From Bacteroidota bacterium (GTDB taxonomy: Bacteria > Bacteroidota > Bacteroidia > JAADEI01), in the NCBI GenBank assembly GCA_024280615.1, contig JAJRPU010000147.1:1-8957 (forward strand): a stretch of DNA of 8,957 nt, written 5' to 3'. Below the pieces are notes generated by a model. That model was not told where the DNA came from and ran no database searches. It saw nothing but the letters and a program-made list of their open reading frames with translations. Shown one piece after another: positions 7,142-8,957 of this stretch. Each line of letters starts with the position of its first letter. Within the stretch, counting starts at the first letter, position 1. The position numbers and the translations under genes were made by a program.

Positions 7142-7459
7142 TCAGATGCCGAATGTTTTGAGCAGAAGGTTTATCCTTGTCTGCATCTTCTTTTCGTCTT
7201 TCTCTTCTTTAAAGAATTCCAAAAGTTCTTCATCTGTCGGAACTCGTTTTTCTGTGTTGTAGATATGGCAAGCCACGTCGGCAAGTGCCATCAATTTCTT
7301 GCATCTTTTATTTGTCCACCAGCGACACGTTCCATCCTTCAAAAAGAATAGTTTGATTTTGTGGGCACCTTCCGATTGTTCGGAGAAGTATTTTAAATTT
7401 TCAGGTTCCTTATCAATAAAATATCTCAACCCTTGTTGATGATATTCTTTCACTGTCAT
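7142..7459 (-). CDS. Conserved-looking hypothetical protein, 105 residues, function not recognised
   Basis: I do not recognise this family. The product is a charged, probably cytoplasmic protein: no signal peptide and no membrane segment. The middle is basic with aromatics and three cysteines (Cys45, Cys53, Cys64, with TCRWWTNKRCKK at 44-55). The C-terminal third (about 71-105) is Glu/Lys-rich and likely helical, including TDEELLEFFKEEKDEKK. It is judged real because the frame fills the space exactly between two genes: its ATG overlaps the upstream stop as ATGA at 7456-7459, and the methyltransferase starts 3 bases after its TGA. The basic, Trp-containing centre could suit nucleic-acid contact and the Cys spacing could suit a metal, but neither is a recognised motif. 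Cotranscription with an RNA methyltransferase is the only functional hint. Confidence 0.75.
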   Translation of the reverse strand: MTVKEYHQQGLRYFIDKEPENLKYFSEQSEGAHKIKLFFLKDGTCRWWTNKRCKKLMALADVACHIYNTEKRVPTDEELLEFFKEEKDEKKMQTRINLLLKTFGI

Positions 7460-8957
7460 GGCACATGTATTTTAATTGCTTTTCCTGTTTCTAATAGGCG
7501 AATTAAATAAGTTCCAGAAGGCAATTTTGCCGTGTGTAAATCATTTATGGTTCTGAAACGGAATAATTCTTTTCCTGTTAAGTCATAAATAGTAGCAGGG
7601 CAGAATACCAATAAATTGTTGGCAATTAACTTAAAACATGTGTTTTCTGAAACGGTAGAATTTATAGTGGTTGTGATTTGAGGACAGGAATCCTGAGTAA
7701 CAGCAATTGAACTTATAAACAAATTATTTCCATAATCAGATTTTGCTTCTAGGACAATCCTGAAATTGCCTGTTTGTGGAAAAGTTGATATGCATATAGT
7801 CTGCCAGTTGCTCGGATGTTCTGGTTCCCACCATTGCGTCCTGTCCAGTTGGGTTGTTTGGAGTTGTCTGCCACCACCTTGCCAAATCTTGACTTTTCCT
7901 CGGTTTTCCACTTCCAGCCATAGTGCAAGGGAATCGGCATGATAAGGGTCGTATTTAGTGTATGCATAAGTAAGCGAAACGTATATTGGATGTGATGTTT
8001 CGGCAAACCATGGCGTATATAACCGATCTGAGCAAGTGCGACATTCATAGTCAAAGAAGGGAAACATCCAGCCACTTGTTATAGAAGAGTCTCTGTTAGG
8101 CAGTATGAAGAAGGGAGTCCAGCCATTTTGAAAATCTGGGTTCCAACTTTGCAGGAGATGGACTGTTTGAGGGGTTCCGTCCCATTGCCACGGTATAGCG
8201 AAAGGTCGGTTTTGAATATATAGCGGGAAAGACAAATGGTTGTCCGTGGAGTCTGGGTCTGGTCTGTTTCCAAACACACTAAGTTGAACATTCAATATTC
8301 CGGTGTCGGGAATTGAATATCTCAAAGACAATGTGTTTAGTCCATCATTAATAGTCGTTATGATTGTGTCATATATGGCAAATTGGGTTGATTGAAAAAG
8401 TATAAATAATGAATCTGGAGGGGAGGTCAGGTTAGTATTCCATTCAATAAGCAATTGCAGTTCAATTGAATCGGGGGGGAACAGGCTTTTAACATTTATG
8501 CCTTTGAGAATCAAGTTATCAAAAGGAAGTGATTGCCTTTTAGCGGTCATCCAGTTTTTATGCCTTCCCGCAATGTTTTGTTTGAGTTTCAATGCCTGTT
8601 GATGGCTTATGAACCAAGGACAGGAGGAATCTGGTAATAATAGAACGTTATGGAAAGGAGGTTTTTCGTTGCAATCGGTTCCATATCCGCAGGAGTCAAC
8701 AGAGGCAACTGGCGATATATCACAAATGTCATCACCTTCAAAGGAACAAGTTATGGAATCAAGCCCTTCGCACAGTTCAGAAAGAGGAGGCTTTATTTGA
8801 TTAAGCAGGGAGAGCAGGGCAATGGGAATTGCGAGGTTGTCCAGTTGACGATAGTCAATAGCAAATCCTGAGTTGTCAGGCACCACGCCAAAGGGCGTGT
8901 CCAAACGGGCTATCCAGATATTGAGAATGTGTTGTGGGGAGATGGGGTCAACACCAT
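7456..8957 (-). CDS. Secreted M43 (pappalysin-like) metalloprotease homologue lacking the zinc site, T9SS type A C-terminus (5' end missing)
   Basis: The frame is open to the right edge; 499 residues are visible, counted here from the codon at 8953-8955. A TTG at 8902-8904 is not taken as the start because homology continues upstream. Residues 1-40 (VDPISPQ-x-I-LNIWIARL, then GVVPDNSGFAIDYR) match the M43 segment usually read as D-x-x-x-x-x-LNIW...GVV-x-YR. Residues 43-53 (IPIALLSLLNQ) sit where HExxHxxGxxH should be. C-x-FEGDDICDISPV at 70-83 matches C-x-x-xGDxVxDTPP. NVLLLPDSSC at 103-112 replaces NYMDYxDDSC, and FISHQQ follows as the usual FTxGQ. Cysteines at 62, 70, 78, 89, 95 and 112 are in family-like places. 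Residues 145-245 look like an Ig/CARDB-type beta domain. Residues 255-420 look like the jelly-roll typical of these cargos (WTPFF, VSLTYAYTKY, DSLALWLEV, GGGRQLQTT, DYGNNLFISSIAV). Residues 430-499 (YDLTGKELFRF, LPSGTYLIRL) are the type A sorting domain. It is probably secreted and non-catalytic. Confidence 0.8.
   Translation of the reverse strand, partial: GVDPISPQHILNIWIARLDTPFGVVPDNSGFAIDYRQLDNLAIPIALLSLLNQIKPPLSELCEGLDSITCSFEGDDICDISPVASVDSCGYGTDCNEKPPFHNVLLLPDSSCPWFISHQQALKLKQNIAGRHKNWMTAKRQSLPFDNLILKGINVKSLFPPDSIELQLLIEWNTNLTSPPDSLFILFQSTQFAIYDTIITTINDGLNTLSLRYSIPDTGILNVQLSVFGNRPDPDSTDNHLSFPLYIQNRPFAIPWQWDGTPQTVHLLQSWNPDFQNGWTPFFILPNRDSSITSGWMFPFFDYECRTCSDRLYTPWFAETSHPIYVSLTYAYTKYDPYHADSLALWLEVENRGKVKIWQGGGRQLQTTQLDRTQWWEPEHPSNWQTICISTFPQTGNFRIVLEAKSDYGNNLFISSIAVTQDSCPQITTTINSTVSENTCFKLIANNLLVFCPATIYDLTGKELFRFRTINDLHTAKLPSGTYLIRLLETGKAIKIHVP

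Noticed and set aside
7736..8291. Three minus-strand open frames of 61-108 codons in other frames
   Set aside because: They fall inside the M43-like cargo gene, whose frame carries the jelly-roll motifs continuously; the alternatives show no coherent protein features.
8797..8829. A frameshift or sequencing error as the cause of the missing HExxH motif
   Set aside because: Family-like residues are in the same frame on both sides with the expected spacing, so a local frameshift pair would be needed; in-frame substitution is the simpler reading.
8902..8904. TTG as the start codon of the M43-like protein
   Set aside because: The frame stays open to the window edge and the upstream residues continue the family pattern (LNIW region), so the true start is outside.

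Overview
The window looks like a chromosomal segment of a Bacteroidota bacterium (or a close Fibrobacterota–Chlorobiota–Bacteroidota relative). The sequence signs are: a type IX secretion (T9SS) type B cargo next to a PorP/SprF protein; a second cargo ending in a type A sorting domain; SecD and SecF fused into one polypeptide with a Thr/Asp-rich periplasmic linker; no Shine-Dalgarno sequences before most starts; and two matches to the Bacteroidota -7 promoter box TAnnTTTG. Base composition is AT-leaning by eye. No tRNA, rRNA, CRISPR array or insertion sequence was seen.

Layout. Left arm, plus strand (1-2361): the 3' end of a large surface protein with SprB-type repeats and a gliding-motility/T9SS type B C-terminus; a PorP/SprF outer-membrane protein 18 bases later; then a small lipoprotein with its own -7 box. 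The globular part of the lipoprotein resembles the propeptide of subtilisin-like (S8) proteases, with no protease attached. A hairpin at 2415-2443 closes this arm and overlaps the stop codon of the convergent gene. Right arm, minus strand (2423-8957, transcribed right to left): a 5'-truncated secreted T9SS type A protein, a 105-residue protein of unknown function and a SpoU/TrmH RNA methyltransferase, spaced at -4 and +3 bases as in an operon; then, after a 67-base gap with a second -7 box, secDF, overlapped by 4 bases by a Gfo/Idh/MocA oxidoreductase.

How the genes fit together. SecDF helps the Sec translocon move proteins into the periplasm, which is the first step for every T9SS cargo. PorP/SprF proteins help display particular type B cargos, and the upstream cargo here is probably its partner. 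The methyltransferase and the oxidoreductase look like ordinary household functions: RNA 2'-O-methylation and, by inference, sugar-nucleotide oxidation for envelope glycolipid.

The two points of most interest both concern protease-derived proteins that have lost, or never had, catalysis. The type A cargo reads collinearly through the catalytic domain of M43 (pappalysin-family) metalloproteases, but every zinc ligand, the catalytic Glu and the Met-turn Met are replaced without a frameshift. The lipoprotein is a possible free-standing S8 propeptide-like domain, a fold that can inhibit proteases. Family assignments rest on remembered family patterns, not on a search.
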